Assembly (NCBI GenBank): GCA_015493635.1 | Contig: WGCU01000056.1 | Coordinates: forward strand, 26,802-90,801 | Length of the DNA: 64,000 bases | Reading direction: 5' to 3' | From: Spirochaetaceae bacterium | Lineage (GTDB): Bacteria > Spirochaetota > Spirochaetia > B11-G9 | In this document: piece after piece, positions 7,905-18,582 of the stretch | How the letters are laid out: each line of letters opens with the position of its first letter | Numbering within the stretch: the first letter of the stretch is position 1 | Notes under the pieces: generated by a model | Databases searched by the model: none | What the model was told of the DNA's origin: nothing | What the model saw: the letters and a program-made list of their open reading frames with translations, nothing else | Translations under genes and position numbers: made by a program

Positions 7905-10280
7905 TTAATCTTCTGATTCAAAGAGAATATCTAGGGCGTTCTGAACTGAATCGGTAAAATAGAAGGAAAGGTTGTTCAAAACTTCTTTAGGCAGTTCTTC
8001 CGTGTCTCTCCTGTTATCTTCAGGAAGAAGGACCGCAGTCATCTTGTTTCTGTACGCTGCAAGAACTTTCTCTTTTACACCGCCGATGGGAAGTACCCGT
8101 CCTGTCAGGGTGATTTCTCCAGTCATTGCTATCTGGCTGCGTACCAATTTTCCCGTTAAAGCAGAAATAAGAGCGGCTGTCAGGGTAATCCCTGCTGAAG
8201 GGCCGTCTTTTGGGATTGCTCCCTGGGGAACATGGAGGTGGATATCAATTGTTTCATGGAAATCGGGTTCCAGATCAAAGGTTTGAAAATGCTCCCGGAT
8301 AAAAGAAAGTGCAATCTGAGCGCTCTCTTTCATGACATCCCCAAGAGATCCTGTTAAAATAAGATCTCCCTTTCCTTTAAGAAGGGATACTTCAACAGGA
8401 AGCAGTCTCCCCCCCATTTCAGTCCAGGCCAGGCCGTAAGCGAGCCCTTTGCGTGGTTTCTTATAGATAATATCATCATCAACTTTACGGTTACCAAGAT
8501 ACTTTTTTAAACTTTTGGATCCGACGGTTACTCTGAAAGCCTTTTCACCATTTTCCGGTAAGGTGACCTTTCCTGTAAAACCTTCAGAAACAGCCTTTCG
8601 CGCGATTTTACGGACAATGGCAGCGATTTCACGTTCCAGATTACGGACTCCGGATTCCATCGTATAGTGGCGGATAATATTCAGTACTGCTGACTTCTGG
8701 AATGTAATATCTGCCCAGTCTAGCCCGTTTTCCTTTAACTGTTTTGGTATGATAAACTCAGAAGCTATTCTTTCTTTTTCAAAATCGGTATATCCGGGGA
8801 TTTCAATAATTTCCATTCTGTCACGGAGAGGTGGAGGAATGGTATGAATTGAATTGGCTGTTGTTATAAACATGACTTTGGAAAGATCGTAAGGTACTTC
8901 AAGATAATGATCAACAAAGGTATTATTCTGTTCCGGATCAAGGACTTCAAGCAGTGCTGATGAGGGATCTCCTCTGAAGTCAGAATTCATTTTATCAATT
9001 TCATCCAGCAGAAATACAGGGTTAAGTGTTCCTGCCTTTTTCATGGATTGAATTATTTTACCCGGAAGTGCTCCTACGTAGGTTTTCCTGTGACCTCTGA
9101 TCTCTGCTTCATCCTTAATACCGCCTAGCGAGATTCTGATAAACTCACGGTTAAGGGCCCGGGCAACTGACCGTCCAAGAGAAGTCTTCCCGGTACCGGG
9201 AGGTCCTGCCAGGCAGAGAATAGGACCCTTCATTGAATCCTTAAGCTGTCTGACAGCAATAAAATCAAGAATCCGTTCTTTCGGCTTTTTCATATTGTAA
9301 TGATCTTCATCAAGAATTTCAGCAGCCTTGTCTATATCTTTGTTATCAATGCTCTTTTTACTCCATGGAAGATCCGCAATCCATTCCAGATAAGTCCTCA
9401 GTACTCCTGATTCCGGAGACATAGGTTGAAGACGGGAAAGACGTTTTAACTCTTTTAAAGCCTTTTCCTTTACTTCCTCAGGCGGATTGGATTCAGTGAT
9501 CCGCTTTTCCAGGTCCTTTGAGCCGGTGGGATCGTTGTCATCATTTCCCAATTCCTTATTAATCTGGCGGATCTGTTCATTCAGGAAATATTCTTTCTGG
9601 TTTTTTTCGAGTTTTTTCTGGACTTTCGTATGTATTCTGTTCTGCAGCTCCAAAACCTCATTTTCCGATTCTATTATGATGGTCAGGGATTCAAGCCGGT
9701 CGAGAATGGTAGTTTTTTCAAGAATTTCTATCTTTTTACTGACAGAAACAGCTATATTTGCAGCTATTAAATCTACAAGTTTGTCAGGGTACTCCGCTTT
9801 TTCTATAGATTCCAGAATATCCTGAGCTACCTTTTTCTGAAAGCCGGCATACCGTTTGTATGCTTTCCTTGCAGCTGCCATTAAAGCGGTAGTGCGGGGA
9901 TTCAAACTATGATCTTCTTCTATAACTGAAAAAACAATACGGGTTGAGTCTTTTTTATGAACGAATTTTTGAACAATTCCCCGCTGTTCTCCTTCCACAA
10001 GAACACGTAATGTTCCATCGGGAAGTTTGAGCATCTGTACAATTTTTCCGATAGTACCGGCGCGGTAAAAATCCTGTTCCAGCGGTATGTCGGTGTTGTT
10101 CTTCTGGCAGACGAGAAAGATATATCTGTCATCGGCCATTGCTTCTTCAATTGCCTTTATCGTCGCCGGCCTGCCGGCGAAAAAAGGAGCAAGCATATGG
10201 GGGAAAACAACAAGCTCCCTCAATGGTACGAGAGGGAGCTCTTTTTTACCATTTCCGGTAAGTATGTGCTTCAGTTTCAT
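7905..10280 (-). CDS. lon: ATP-dependent protease La (Lon)
   Basis: A 791-residue AAA+ serine protease that unfolds and degrades damaged and regulatory proteins in the cytoplasm. The N-terminal substrate-recognition domain (about 10-200) is followed by a coiled-coil, Walker [10 protein letters not shown] (about 358-366), Walker [10 protein letters not shown], and the protease domain with the Ser-Lys dyad: serine in PKDGPSAGI (about 680) and lysine in GGVKEKVLA (about 720). Length is close to other LonA proteins. Its start overlaps the clpX stop as ATGA, so it is the last member of the tig-clpP-clpX-lon unit. Confidence 0.98.
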   Translation of the reverse strand: MKLKHILTGNGKKELPLVPLRELVVFPHMLAPFFAGRPATIKAIEEAMADDRYIFLVCQKNNTDIPLEQDFYRAGTIGKIVQMLKLPDGTLRVLVEGEQRGIVQKFVHKKDSTRIVFSVIEEDHSLNPRTTALMAAARKAYKRYAGFQKKVAQDILESIEKAEYPDKLVDLIAANIAVSVSKKIEILEKTTILDRLESLTIIIESENEVLELQNRIHTKVQKKLEKNQKEYFLNEQIRQINKELGNDDNDPTGSKDLEKRITESNPPEEVKEKALKELKRLSRLQPMSPESGVLRTYLEWIADLPWSKKSIDNKDIDKAAEILDEDHYNMKKPKERILDFIAVRQLKDSMKGPILCLAGPPGTGKTSLGRSVARALNREFIRISLGGIKDEAEIRGHRKTYVGALPGKIIQSMKKAGTLNPVFLLDEIDKMNSDFRGDPSSALLEVLDPEQNNTFVDHYLEVPYDLSKVMFITTANSIHTIPPPLRDRMEIIEIPGYTDFEKERIASEFIIPKQLKENGLDWADITFQKSAVLNIIRHYTMESGVRNLEREIAAIVRKIARKAVSEGFTGKVTLPENGEKAFRVTVGSKSLKKYLGNRKVDDDIIYKKPRKGLAYGLAWTEMGGRLLPVEVSLLKGKGDLILTGSLGDVMKESAQIALSFIREHFQTFDLEPDFHETIDIHLHVPQGAIPKDGPSAGITLTAALISALTGKLVRSQIAMTGEITLTGRVLPIGGVKEKVLAAYRNKMTAVLLPEDNRRDTEELPKEVLNNLSFYFTDSVQNALDILFESED

Positions 10281-11518
10281 GCAGATATCTTTTTATACAC
10301 TATTTCCGATTTCTTTGTTCCTTCAACAACTTCCTTGGTTATCCGTACCTCTTTTGCCCCTTTGAGAGACGGAATTTCATACATAACATCGAGCATTATC
10401 TTTTCAACGATGGAACGAAGACCCCGTGCTCCTGTTTTCCTGTCAATTGCCTCCTGGGCAATGGCATCAATAGCATCTTCATCAAAGATTAAATCAACAT
10501 CATCAATCTGCAGTGAGCTTTTATACTGCTTGATAATTGAGTTTTTCGGTTCAGTAATAATCCGCCTAAGATCTTCTATTGTCAGTTCTGATAGCGTAAC
10601 ATTGATAGGAAGCCGTCCGATAAATTCGGGAATTAACCCGAAATGAATAAGATCATCGGGATGCATGTGCGAATAAAGTTCTACTATATCTTTTTCTTCA
10701 ATTGAGCGGATATCAGCACCGAAACCCATGGGATGAGAACTGATCCGTTCTTCAATTACTTTGTCAAGGCCGACGAAGGCACCGCCGCAGATAAAAAGTA
10801 TGTTGCTTGTATCAATTTTCAGCATTTCCTGATTGGGATGTTTCCGTCCTCCCTGAGGAGGAACAGAAGCTATTGTCCCTTCAATGATTTTAAGGAGCGC
10901 CTGCTGTACTCCTTCACCGGACACATCTCGTGTTATGGAAACATTTTCAGTTTTCCGTGATATTTTATCAATCTCGTCTATATAAATAATCCCTTTTTCG
11001 GCAGCAGAAATATTGTTTCCGGCATCCTGTATAAGTTTTAAGAGAATATTTTCAACATCTTCTCCTACATATCCTGCTTCTGTCAGGGTTGTGGCATCCG
11101 CAATTGCAAAGGGTACGTTTAGCTTCTTGGCCAGGGTTTTTGCAAGGAGAGTTTTTCCCGTTCCTGTCGGTCCGGTCATGAGAACATTTGCCTTTTCGAT
11201 TTCAACATCATCAGTAATCATGTTCCGCTGACTTATACGCTTGTAATGGTTGTATACTGCTACGGAAAGAACCTTCTTTGCTTGACTTTGCCCAATGACA
11301 TACTGATCAAGAAACTCTTTAATTTCTTTCGGAGTTGGAAGTTCTTCGGTAAGATCAGCGGTAATCATGCGGTCTTCATCGTCAAGTATACGTTTACAAA
11401 CATCAATACATTCATCACATATAAAGACCCCCGGTCCTGCTATAAGTCTGCGTGCAGTGTCCGCGCTTTTACCACAAAATGAACATACTTTCGCTTTTTC
11501 ACCTTTATTCTTTGCCAT
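10277..11518 (-). CDS. clpX: ClpX, ATP-dependent unfoldase of the Clp protease
   Basis: A 413-residue AAA+ ATPase that recognises, unfolds and feeds substrates to ClpP. The N-terminal zinc-binding domain has CxxC pairs at CSFCGK and CDECID (residues 12-40). Walker A is [12 protein letters not shown] (about 115), Walker [10 protein letters not shown], and the pore loop GYVGED follows the Walker A region. The ClpP-binding IGF-type loop appears as MGFGAD. It overlaps clpP by 14 bases upstream and lon by four bases downstream, which fits translational coupling. Confidence 0.98.
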   Translation of the reverse strand: MAKNKGEKAKVCSFCGKSADTARRLIAGPGVFICDECIDVCKRILDDEDRMITADLTEELPTPKEIKEFLDQYVIGQSQAKKVLSVAVYNHYKRISQRNMITDDVEIEKANVLMTGPTGTGKTLLAKTLAKKLNVPFAIADATTLTEAGYVGEDVENILLKLIQDAGNNISAAEKGIIYIDEIDKISRKTENVSITRDVSGEGVQQALLKIIEGTIASVPPQGGRKHPNQEMLKIDTSNILFICGGAFVGLDKVIEERISSHPMGFGADIRSIEEKDIVELYSHMHPDDLIHFGLIPEFIGRLPINVTLSELTIEDLRRIITEPKNSIIKQYKSSLQIDDVDLIFDEDAIDAIAQEAIDRKTGARGLRSIVEKIMLDVMYEIPSLKGAKEVRITKEVVEGTKKSEIVYKKISA

Positions 11519-12116
11519 TTTTATCCCTTGTTAATACCTCATCAATAAGGCCGTAAACCGCTCCCTCGGAAGCGGACATATAATAGTCTCTTTCCATATC
11601 ATCAGTTATCTGCTCCGCCGGTTTTCCGGTATGCTCAGCAAAATAGGTGATGATAAGTTTTTTCATCCTGACGATCTCTTTGGCCTGAATACCTATATCA
11701 ACTGCCTGCCCCTGGGCCCCACCCCATGGCTGATGTATAAGTATTCGGGAAGAGGGGAGTGCAAAACGCTTTTTAGGAGTTCCGCCGGTAAGAAGGAGTG
11801 CTGCCATGGACGCGGCCTGCCCCATACAGATTGTCTGGACGTCAGGTTTTATGTATTGCATTGTATCGTATATTGCCAATCCCGCGGTAACACTGCCGCC
11901 AGGAGAGTTTATATAGATGCTGATATCTCTTTCGGGGTCCTGGGATTCAAGAAAGAGCAGCTGTGCAACCACAAGATCAGCGGTAACATCAATAATTTCA
12001 CCGTCAATAAAAACGATTCTGTCTTTCAGTAACCGGGAATATATATCATAGGACCGCTCGCCGGAGCCGGTCCTTTCAACTACAATGGGAACGAGAGTAT
12101 TCATCTGTTCATTCAT
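11505..12116 (-). CDS. clpP: ClpP, serine protease subunit
   Basis: The proteolytic barrel partner of ClpX. The catalytic triad is visible as Ser103 ([11 protein letters not shown]), His128 (ILIHQPWGG) and Asp177 (MERDYYMSA), numbered from the start used here. The ATG at 12116 gives 203 residues, close to the usual 195-205, and is preceded by GAGG seven bases upstream. An earlier in-frame ATG would add 15 residues that overlap the end of tig and look non-coding. The last 14 bases overlap clpX. Confidence 0.97.
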   Translation of the reverse strand: MNEQMNTLVPIVVERTGSGERSYDIYSRLLKDRIVFIDGEIIDVTADLVVAQLLFLESQDPERDISIYINSPGGSVTAGLAIYDTMQYIKPDVQTICMGQAASMAALLLTGGTPKKRFALPSSRILIHQPWGGAQGQAVDIGIQAKEIVRMKKLIITYFAEHTGKPAEQITDDMERDYYMSASEGAVYGLIDEVLTRDKNGKE

Positions 12117-12135
12117 GCCCTTGCCTCGTGCTACC

Positions 12136-13464
12136 TTAAAATTTATTCTGTACCAGGTCAATAAAATCTACTTTATCGCCCTTTGTAAATTTATTCTTTG
12201 AAAGAAGAAAATCAACAAGCTTCCTGTTTTTAACATCGGCAGCAATATGATCGGAATAGTTGTTTTTTTCAATTATTTCCTTAAAATCTTCATATTTCTG
12301 ACTTGAAGATTCCGCCTGGTGTTTTATTTCATCGTCGATCTCTTTTTCAGAAGCTTCAATTTTTTCTTCTTCTATAATTTTGTTCATTATAAGCTGGTAA
12401 CGCAGTGTCTTTTTTGCACTTTCTCTCCATTCTTCAAGAAGTGCTTCCTTGGTTTTTCCCTGCATTGCCAGAATCTGAAGGAGCTGATCTTCCTGCATCT
12501 GTGACTGCATGATAAAATTGTGCCAGGAATTCTCAAGTTCTGCTTTAATCATGGATTCAGGAAGCGGAATCTCGGATGTTTCTGCAATTTTGGAAAGCAG
12601 CCTGTCCGTTTTAATCTCCTTCATCTTTTCATCAAGTTCTTTTTTCAGGGTCTTTTTAAGATCCGCCCGGAGATCTTTTATGGTTTCATACTTGTCTGAA
12701 ATATCCTGGGCAAGCTCATCATCAAGTTCCGGAAGCTGTTTTTCCTTGATGGCTGTCACGGTAACTTTAACCTTTACCTTCTTTCCATCAAGTTCCTTTT
12801 CAAGAATTTTTTCTTCTCCCTTTCCCATTCCAATGATGTCATCATCAAGTTTATAGATGTTATATCCGGTGCCGATAGTGAAGACATAATCTTCCCGTGC
12901 GGTCCCCTCTTTTTCGTTTCCTTCTTCATCAAGTTCCACGTAGTTGATGGTTACGATATCTTCTTTGGCTGCTTTTCCATTCTCTTTTTCAATAACGGTT
13001 GAATTCTGATCCCGGAGTTTTTCTAGTTCCCTGTCTTCGTCCTTTTTTAGAACTTTTGCGTCCGGTACTTCAATTTCAAGGTCGGTGTATGTACCTACTT
13101 TAATCTCAGGGAAAACATCATACACAACGGAGTACGTGTAATCGTTGTTAAAATCCAGTTTTGTATCATTTTCCTGAAGCTCCGGAATAGAGTAGGGAAG
13201 AGGTTTTTTTTCTACCTCTTCAAGTGCCAGTTTCAGGCTCTCTTCTATCATGTTCATTCCCGCTTCTTCTTTTATTCCGTCTCCATACTTCTTTTCCAGA
13301 ATGGCGGAAGGGACTTTCCCTTTCCGAAAGCCTTTTATCTGAACTTTTTTTGCGTAATCCTTCAGTAACTTCTCATACTCTTTCTTCGTTGCTTCTTTTG
13401 ATATGGTAACGGTGAGTTTTGCCGAAGAGTTGTCTCTGGATTCCAATTCCTTTTTGATTATCAT
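12136..13464 (-). CDS. tig: Trigger factor, ribosome-associated chaperone
   Basis: A 442-residue chaperone with peptidyl-prolyl isomerase activity that meets nascent chains at the ribosome exit. The ribosome-binding signature appears as GFRKGKVP (about residues 42-50), followed by an FKBP-type domain (about 160-240) and a long, highly charged alpha-helical C-terminal domain. Length agrees with the family (about 430-450). A GAGG Shine-Dalgarno precedes the ATG. It heads the tig-clpP-clpX-lon unit and has its own promoter just beyond the tRNA terminator. Confidence 0.96.
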   Translation of the reverse strand: MIIKKELESRDNSSAKLTVTISKEATKKEYEKLLKDYAKKVQIKGFRKGKVPSAILEKKYGDGIKEEAGMNMIEESLKLALEEVEKKPLPYSIPELQENDTKLDFNNDYTYSVVYDVFPEIKVGTYTDLEIEVPDAKVLKKDEDRELEKLRDQNSTVIEKENGKAAKEDIVTINYVELDEEGNEKEGTAREDYVFTIGTGYNIYKLDDDIIGMGKGEEKILEKELDGKKVKVKVTVTAIKEKQLPELDDELAQDISDKYETIKDLRADLKKTLKKELDEKMKEIKTDRLLSKIAETSEIPLPESMIKAELENSWHNFIMQSQMQEDQLLQILAMQGKTKEALLEEWRESAKKTLRYQLIMNKIIEEEKIEASEKEIDDEIKHQAESSSQKYEDFKEIIEKNNYSDHIAADVKNRKLVDFLLSKNKFTKGDKVDFIDLVQNKF

Positions 13465-13493
13465 GAAAAACCTCTTTCTTGAATTATTTAGTT

Positions 13494-13522
13494 AATATAT
13501 AAAATATATAACGTCTAATCAA
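13494..13522 (-). promoter_or_regulatory. Promoter of the tig-clpP-clpX-lon operon
   Basis: Minus strand: TTGATT (13522-13517), 17-base spacer, TATATT (13499-13494). The predicted transcript begins near 13487, giving a leader of about 23 bases that carries the Shine-Dalgarno of tig. The -35 touches the T-run of the upstream tRNA terminator. No heat-shock inverted repeat (CIRCE) was seen here. Confidence 0.5.
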
Positions 13523-13523
13523 C

Positions 13524-13551
13524 AAAAAAGCGATCTGTGTCAACAGATCGC
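13524..13551 (-). terminator. Rho-independent terminator of the tRNA cluster
   Basis: A nine-base-pair perfect stem GCGATCTGT / ACAGATCGC with a four-base loop, followed on the minus strand by six T residues. It lies 11 bases after the last tRNA gene (Gly) and separates the tRNA operon from tig. Confidence 0.85.
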
Positions 13552-13562
13552 TTTAAATAAAG

Positions 13563-13634
13563 AGCGAGAGACGGGATTTGAACCCGCGACATCCACCTTG
13601 GCAAGGTGGAGCTCTACCACTGAGCTACTCTCGC
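13563..13634 (-). tRNA. tRNA-Gly (GCC)
   Basis: A complete cloverleaf with acceptor stem GCGAGAG / CTCTCGC, discriminator U, anticodon stem CCACC / GGTGG and loop TTGCCAA giving anticodon GCC. The T-loop is the normal TTCAAAT. The 3' CCA is not encoded. Last gene of the five-tRNA minus-strand cluster. Confidence 0.95.
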
Positions 13635-13673
13635 AAGAAATAAAGGTCCAGCCTTTTTCCCCTGCTCTTTAAA

Positions 13674-13755
13674 TGCGAGAGAAGGGACTTGAACCCTTAC
13701 GCCGTATGGCACTAGATCCTAAATCTAGCGTGTCTGCCAATTTCACCACTCTCGC
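13674..13755 (-). tRNA. tRNA-Leu (TAG)
   Basis: An 82-base class II tRNA with a long variable arm. Acceptor stem GCGAGAG / CTCTCGC and discriminator A; anticodon stem CTAGA / TCTAG with loop TTTAGGA giving anticodon TAG. No encoded CCA. The acceptor stem is identical to that of the neighbouring tRNA-Gly. Confidence 0.95.
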
Positions 13756-13771
13756 AGTGAGTTTATGTGAA

Positions 13772-13844
13772 TGAGCCGTGAAGGGATCGAACCTTCGACC
13801 CGCAGATTAAGAGTCTGCTGCTCTCCCAGCTGAGCTAACGGCCC
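13772..13844 (-). tRNA. tRNA-Lys (CTT)
   Basis: Acceptor stem GGGCCGT / ACGGCTC with one G-U pair, discriminator A, anticodon stem GCAGA / TCTGC and loop CTCTTAA giving anticodon CTT for the AAG codon. The T arm carries TTCGATC. No encoded CCA. Confidence 0.95.
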
Positions 13845-13868
13845 AAGATGAAGCATAAAACTTTTCTC

Positions 13869-14005
13869 TACGCCTGGCAGGATTCGTCTTCCGGTCGTAT
13901 TCATCGTGAATACTCCCTGCAGACGCTTCGCTCGCTGCCGCGGACATCCTGTCCGCTTGTCCTCGCTTAACGCTCGGCGCTCGCTTGATTCGAATCCTTC
14001 CAATT

Positions 14006-14023
<18 letters not shown>
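13869..14023 (-). repeat. Duplicated tRNA-Arg 3' end flanking a palindrome-rich segment
   Basis: An 18-bp sequence (tacgcctggcaggattcg on the plus strand) occurs at 14006-14023, where it is the 3' end of tRNA-Arg(TCG), and again at 13869-13886. The roughly 119 bases between hold perfect hairpins, including GCGGACA / TGTCCGC around GGA and GTATTCA / TGAATAC around TCG, a GATTCGAATC palindrome and several GCGAGCG-type words. It codes for nothing convincing. The arrangement resembles the attachment-site duplication left when an element integrates into a tRNA 3' end, but no integrase is present; a REP-like repeat is the alternative. Confidence 0.7.
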
Positions 14024-14079
<56 letters not shown>

Positions 14080-14107
14080 AAAACTTAAAACGTCTTCATG
14101 CGTTCAG

Positions 14108-14181
14108 GGTGGATAACGGGACTTGAACCCGCAACATCCAGAACCACAATCTGGCGCTCTACCAATTGAACTATATCCACC
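14108..14181 (-). tRNA. tRNA-His (GTG)
   Basis: Acceptor stem GTGGATA / TATCCAC with an encoded extra G at position -1 facing discriminator C73, the identity feature of bacterial tRNA-His. Anticodon stem CCAGA / TCTGG and loop TTGTGGT give anticodon GTG. First gene of the cluster in transcription order. Confidence 0.95.
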
Positions 14182-14290
14182 ATCTTTTCAATTGTCACTT
14201 TTGACTGGCAAAAGCGTGTTCGTAATATGTCCATTATTTTATGTTTTGTCAAGATCCATGCAGTGTAAAAGGATTCAAAACCGGTTCTTT

Positions 14291-16498
14291 CTATTGAGCT
14301 GTCAGTGTGCAGACTGATGACTCCCATTTCACTTCCGCCCCGCCCAGTTCTGTCAGAACGGTGTGTGTTATTCTTTGCAGGGTTTCTTTATCCACTAACT
14401 GCATCATTGCCTTTCCGTATCCGTAAGGGGCTTTCGCGGGATTAAACCATCTTTTTATATCTTCAGTTCTGATGGTCCGGGTTTCAGTATACACTCTCGT
14501 ATCCATTGACACTTTTGTAAACCCCGCTTCCTTTATTTCAAGGGTTAGTGTATGTTCATCCCATCCGGTAACTGGATTGTCCTTTGACCCGTATATCCTG
14601 TCTTCCGCGTGTATGAGTATTTCGTAATCTTCTGCGGAAAACTGCTCCCTGTGTACAAAGGATGAGAGCCGGGGAGCATGGGCAGGTATTATCTCTGATA
14701 GTACAGCGAGACCTTCCGGGTTCAGATTTTTTTTAATATTTTCAAGATGTTTGACCCGGGGTATATCGCAGCGGGTCAGGGTATTTCTTCCGATGATACA
14801 CTCAAAGGTGATGGTTTCTGGAAAAGAGTACTGATTCAGCGGCGTGTTGATGATCCGCGGCCGTTCAACGGGGTCGAAACCATCAGCATAGCCCCGGAGG
14901 GTATCATATTCATGTTCCGGAAAGGGTTTACCAACGGGAAGCGCGTACACTATACCTTCCGGAGTTTGTCTGCATGCTTCCCAGAGAAGGAATCCTGATC
15001 CGGCAGTAAGCACAAGAACCCGATGGTGAGGACTGAGCAGTGCTTTTTTAAAAATATCCTCCTTGATGCTGCTTAAGATAGCGTTCCGTTGTTCCGCCAG
15101 TTTCTGCAGCCACCGCTCTTTAGCGCTGTTCCGGGGTGCAGTTGTGAGGATTTCAGGGAAAAGAGGTGCCGAGGCTTCCATATTAAGTTCCCGCTTTTCC
15201 AGTACTTCCGTTTTAACGGATCCTTCATACCCGAGATTTCCCGGATGATAGAATACTTCTCCTTTCAGTGTATCGGGAAGGTACTGCTGAGCAACCCAAT
15301 GGTCATGGTACGCATGGGGGTAGAGGTATCCCTTTCCGTGGCCGAATCCCTCCTTGTCCCTTCCGCCGTCTTTTAGATGATTTGGTATTTCGCCTGATTC
15401 TTCCGCTTCTACAGCCTTAAGCGCATCAAAAAATCCGAGGGAAGAGTTTGATTTCGGAGCAGTGGAGAGATATAAGGCTGCCTGGGTAAGATGGAATCTC
15501 CCTTCCGGCATGCCGACTCTGTCAAATGCCGCCGCCGCTGCTGTTACAATGCCGAGGGCAGCGGGATCAGCAAGTCCGATATCCTCGGATGCACTGATAA
15601 GCATCCTCCGGAAAATAAACCGGGGATCTTCCCCCGCCCGTACCATTTTCGCAAGCCAGTAAAGAGACGCGTCGGGATCGCTTCCCCGAATCGATTTGAT
15701 AAAAGCGCTTATAATGTCAAAATGATAATCCCCTTCCTTGTCGTACAGGACTACTTTCTTCTGAATGCTTTCTTCCGCCGTTTCAAGAGAGATGGTTATC
15801 TGCTCCCCTGCCGGGGGCGGGAAACGGCCGGGGGTAGTTTCCACTGCCAGCTGTATGGCATTCAGGAGAGATCTGGCGTCACCGTTGGCAATATCCACAA
15901 GATGTTCCAGTGCCCCCGCTTCAAAGGAAAGGGAAAATCTGCCGTATCCTCTTACCGGGTCAGTAAGGGCGGCACGCGCTATCTTCATCAGATCGGTCTT
16001 TGAAAGTGTTTTTAACTGAAATATTCTGCTGCGGCTTACAAGGGCTGAGTTTACTTCAAAATAGGGATTTTCCGTTGTTGCACCTATAAGAATTATCGTA
16101 CCGTTTTCTACCCATGGGAGCAGTGCGTCCTGCTGGGCTTTGTTCCACCGGTGTATTTCATCCACAAAAAGTATGGTTCTCTTCTGATGAAGAACAGAGC
16201 GCTCTTTTGCCTTTTCTATTTCTTCACGCAGGGTTTTTACTCCCGAGAGGACGGCGTTCACCGTTGTAAAGATACTCTTTGTTGTATGGGCGATGACCCG
16301 GGCAAGGGTGGTTTTGCCCGTTCCCGGCGGACCGTAAAAGATAAGCGAAGATAATTGATCCGCCTGGATCATCCGTCTCAGCAGTCTGCCTTCGCCGACT
16401 ATATGGTCCTGACCCGCGTATTCATCCAGGGTACGGGGTCGCATGCGGTAAGCCAGAGGCTGCTGTCCGCTGTCCTTGGAAGATTCGAAAAGGTCCAT
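14291..16498 (-). CDS. rarA: Replication-associated recombination protein RarA fused to a C-terminal domain
   Basis: A 735-residue fusion. Residues 1 to about 430 are a complete RarA/MgsA clamp-loader-like AAA+ ATPase acting at stalled forks: Walker [13 protein letters not shown] (about 54-65), Walker [11 protein letters not shown], sensor 1 GATTEN and the C-terminal tetramerisation part ending in the typical [14 protein letters not shown] motif. Residues about 470-735 form an added domain. It has a Rossmann-like opening ([15 protein letters not shown]) and an order of strands and helices suggestive of a class-I methyltransferase, but the glycine-rich motif is incomplete. No Shine-Dalgarno; a promoter -10 ends six bases before the ATG. 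Confidence 0.92.
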   Translation of the reverse strand: MDLFESSKDSGQQPLAYRMRPRTLDEYAGQDHIVGEGRLLRRMIQADQLSSLIFYGPPGTGKTTLARVIAHTTKSIFTTVNAVLSGVKTLREEIEKAKERSVLHQKRTILFVDEIHRWNKAQQDALLPWVENGTIILIGATTENPYFEVNSALVSRSRIFQLKTLSKTDLMKIARAALTDPVRGYGRFSLSFEAGALEHLVDIANGDARSLLNAIQLAVETTPGRFPPPAGEQITISLETAEESIQKKVVLYDKEGDYHFDIISAFIKSIRGSDPDASLYWLAKMVRAGEDPRFIFRRMLISASEDIGLADPAALGIVTAAAAAFDRVGMPEGRFHLTQAALYLSTAPKSNSSLGFFDALKAVEAEESGEIPNHLKDGGRDKEGFGHGKGYLYPHAYHDHWVAQQYLPDTLKGEVFYHPGNLGYEGSVKTEVLEKRELNMEASAPLFPEILTTAPRNSAKERWLQKLAEQRNAILSSIKEDIFKKALLSPHHRVLVLTAGSGFLLWEACRQTPEGIVYALPVGKPFPEHEYDTLRGYADGFDPVERPRIINTPLNQYSFPETITFECIIGRNTLTRCDIPRVKHLENIKKNLNPEGLAVLSEIIPAHAPRLSSFVHREQFSAEDYEILIHAEDRIYGSKDNPVTGWDEHTLTLEIKEAGFTKVSMDTRVYTETRTIRTEDIKRWFNPAKAPYGYGKAMMQLVDKETLQRITHTVLTELGGAEVKWESSVCTLTAQ

Positions 16499-16504
16499 CT
16501 GTGA

Positions 16505-16533
16505 ATCATAGGGATTATTTGCCCTATAATCAA
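16505..16533 (-). promoter_or_regulatory. Promoter of rarA, leaderless
   Basis: Minus strand: TTGATT (16533-16528), 17-base spacer, TATGAT (16510-16505), then six bases to the rarA ATG. There is no Shine-Dalgarno in those six bases, so the transcript should begin at the start codon. Confidence 0.6.
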
Positions 16534-16549
16534 GGCTGGGCGGGATCTC

Positions 16550-16578
16550 TTGACATTACATTTCACTTTCCCTACCAT
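16550..16578 (+). promoter_or_regulatory. Promoter of the isocitrate dehydrogenase gene
   Basis: TTGACA (16550-16555), 17-base spacer, TACCAT (16573-16578). Transcription is expected near 16585, leaving a 23-base leader with a GGAGG Shine-Dalgarno. It is divergent from the rarA promoter; the two -35 boxes are 16 bases apart. Confidence 0.55.
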
Positions 16579-16607
16579 TGGTTCCTGTTAATCGGAGGAA
16601 ATATAGT

Positions 16608-17819
16608 ATGAAAATTACCATGACAGACAAAGGACTCCGTGTCCCGGATCATCCTGTGATCCCCTTTATTGAAGGAGACGGTGTCGGCTGTGATATATGG
16701 CCTGTGGCCGTTGATATTTTTGATCATGCTGTAGAAAAGGCGTACGGCAGTAAACGATCTGTAGAATGGAAAGAAGTCTATGCGGGAGGGAAAGCCCATG
16801 AAAAAACGGGAGAGTGGCTTCCTTCTGAAACGTTTGATGCGATACGTGAGTATCTGGTTGCCATAAAAGGACCCCTGACAACTCCTGTGGGCGAGGGTTT
16901 TAGGAGTATAAATGTTACGCTGCGGCAGGGGCTGGACCTGTTTGTCTGTCTTCGGCCGGTGAAGTATTATCCGGGAGTACCGTCACCTGTCCGGCATCCT
17001 GAACGGGTGGATATGGTTATTTTCCGTGAGAATACGGAGGACCTGTACGCCGGGCTGGAACTTCCGGCGGAAGACGGTAAAACAGGGATGGTTATTGATT
17101 ATTTTAAAAAGGAATTCGGCTGGGTAATTAAACCTGATTCCGCCCTGGGACTTAAACCGATCAGTATTTCAGGTTCCGAACGTCTTGTCCGGGAAGCAAT
17201 ACGGTACGCCATAAAACACGGAAGGCGGAGTGTTACTCTTGTTCATAAAGGTAATATCATGAAGCATACGGAGGGCGGATTTCTCAGGTGGGGGTATGAA
17301 CTTGCCCGGAGAGAATTCGGAGATCAGGTTGTTGCAGAGTCAGAAATCTCCGGAGAAGTCCCGGAAGGAAAGATTGTAATGAAGAATGTCATTGTCGATG
17401 CGTTTCTTCAGCAGATTATACTTACGCCGGACCAGTTTGATGTTGTAGCTACCATGAACTTAAACGGTGATTACATCTCCGATGCTCTTGCGGCTCAGGT
17501 AGGCGGGATTGGTATAGCGCCCGGCGGAAATATCAATTTTAATACCGGCCATGCCATTTTTGAAGCAACTCACGGTACTGCCCCCCAGATTGCGGGGAAG
17601 GGGATTGCGAATCCCGGCAGCCTTGTCCTTTCAGGAAAGCTGATGTTTGAATATCTCGGATGGAATGAAGCAGCCGAAGTAATAGAGAAGGGATTCAGCG
17701 CTGCTGTACTGAAAGGGAGGGAGGAAAAACGTGTTACGTCTGATATGGTTCCTTTTCTAGAAAATGCCCGGGCGGTATCTACGAAAGACTTCGGCCGGAG
17801 TATTATCGATTGCATGTAG
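16608..17819 (+). CDS. icd: Isocitrate dehydrogenase, probably NAD-dependent
   Basis: Oxidative decarboxylation of isocitrate to 2-oxoglutarate; 403 residues from the ATG behind GGAGG, ten codons inside the longest frame. The substrate-site serine and arginines are present in RSINVTLRQ and LRPV (about residues 103-120), as are the metal-binding aspartates in the C-terminal half and HGTAP (about 321). At the site where E. coli Icd has Lys344-Tyr345 for the NADP phosphate, this protein has Gln-Ile, and the later Tyr391/Arg395 positions are Ser and Pro. That pattern suggests NAD rather than NADP use (inference). The stop overlaps the next reading frame by ten bases. Confidence 0.95.
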   Translation: MKITMTDKGLRVPDHPVIPFIEGDGVGCDIWPVAVDIFDHAVEKAYGSKRSVEWKEVYAGGKAHEKTGEWLPSETFDAIREYLVAIKGPLTTPVGEGFRSINVTLRQGLDLFVCLRPVKYYPGVPSPVRHPERVDMVIFRENTEDLYAGLELPAEDGKTGMVIDYFKKEFGWVIKPDSALGLKPISISGSERLVREAIRYAIKHGRRSVTLVHKGNIMKHTEGGFLRWGYELARREFGDQVVAESEISGEVPEGKIVMKNVIVDAFLQQIILTPDQFDVVATMNLNGDYISDALAAQVGGIGIAPGGNINFNTGHAIFEATHGTAPQIAGKGIANPGSLVLSGKLMFEYLGWNEAAEVIEKGFSAAVLKGREEKRVTSDMVPFLENARAVSTKDFGRSIIDCM

Positions 17820-18481
17820 ATAGCCTGAAGCATCCCCTTACCGGAAGACCGTTCACCCTTCCGGTAAGACCACTTCCTGATATCCGCTGGATTGCCGGCG
17901 GCTCCTGCGGCGGGAAAACGGTCAGCAGCCGCCATATTTCAAAAACCACGGGAATACCGCTGTACGGCTGTGATGAGAACAGACAGCTTCATTACGAACG
18001 GGCAGATCCTGAACTTCATCCAGTGTTAAGCCGCAAAATTGTATGGGCGGATTTTTTTGCTTCTACAGAGGAGGAGATTTTTATATTCTGGGAAGCTCTG
18101 TGTTTTGAACGTATGGAGATGATTTTTGAAGATCTTTCTCTGCTCCCGTTAAAGGGACCGGTTATTGTGGAGGGCGTATATGCTGTTCCGGAAATGATAA
18201 GAACAGTAACTCCGGATGCTCCCGCTCTTTTCCTCTTTGCTGATGAAGAATTCCTTCGTTCCTGTTACTACGGCAGAGAATCTACAATCTGGATGGAGGA
18301 TGCTTTCGCCGTGTGTGACAATCCGGAGAAGACGAAAGAAGAATGGATGAGAAAATGGCTCCCCATCGATGCTGACCGCAGAAAACGTGCTTTGGCCTGC
18401 GGATATTCCTGTCTTGAAGCAAAGAGTACAACCGGCTGGAAGATCTATGAGAAATCAATACAGAGAATACTGTCTCTGTAG
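17810..18481 (+). CDS. P-loop NTPase / kinase-like protein of unknown function
   Basis: 223 residues, family not recognised. A P-loop-like [11 protein letters not shown] (about residues 30-40) sits near the N-terminus and a [11 protein letters not shown] strand-turn near residue 120 resembles the Walker B region of small-molecule kinases such as uridine or 2-phosphoglycerate kinases. Several cysteines and tryptophans are scattered without a clear metal motif. The ATG lies inside the last codons of icd, so the two are probably co-transcribed and coupled; no strong Shine-Dalgarno is visible. The substrate cannot be inferred. Confidence 0.75.
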   Translation: MHVDSLKHPLTGRPFTLPVRPLPDIRWIAGGSCGGKTVSSRHISKTTGIPLYGCDENRQLHYERADPELHPVLSRKIVWADFFASTEEEIFIFWEALCFERMEMIFEDLSLLPLKGPVIVEGVYAVPEMIRTVTPDAPALFLFADEEFLRSCYYGRESTIWMEDAFAVCDNPEKTKEEWMRKWLPIDADRRKRALACGYSCLEAKSTTGWKIYEKSIQRILSL

Positions 18482-18582
18482 CTTAAGATTACAAAACTGT
18501 AATGTTTAAAAAAGCTTTTTGTCTTGACGATGAAAGATTATAATGCGAAATTATCTATAGAAACTGATAAAAGGAGATGTAT

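Noticed and set aside
13743..14003. An 86-codon minus-strand frame over the tRNA-Lys gene and the palindromic segment
   Set aside because: It reads through a tRNA and repeat DNA; such frames are regular artefacts over tRNA genes.
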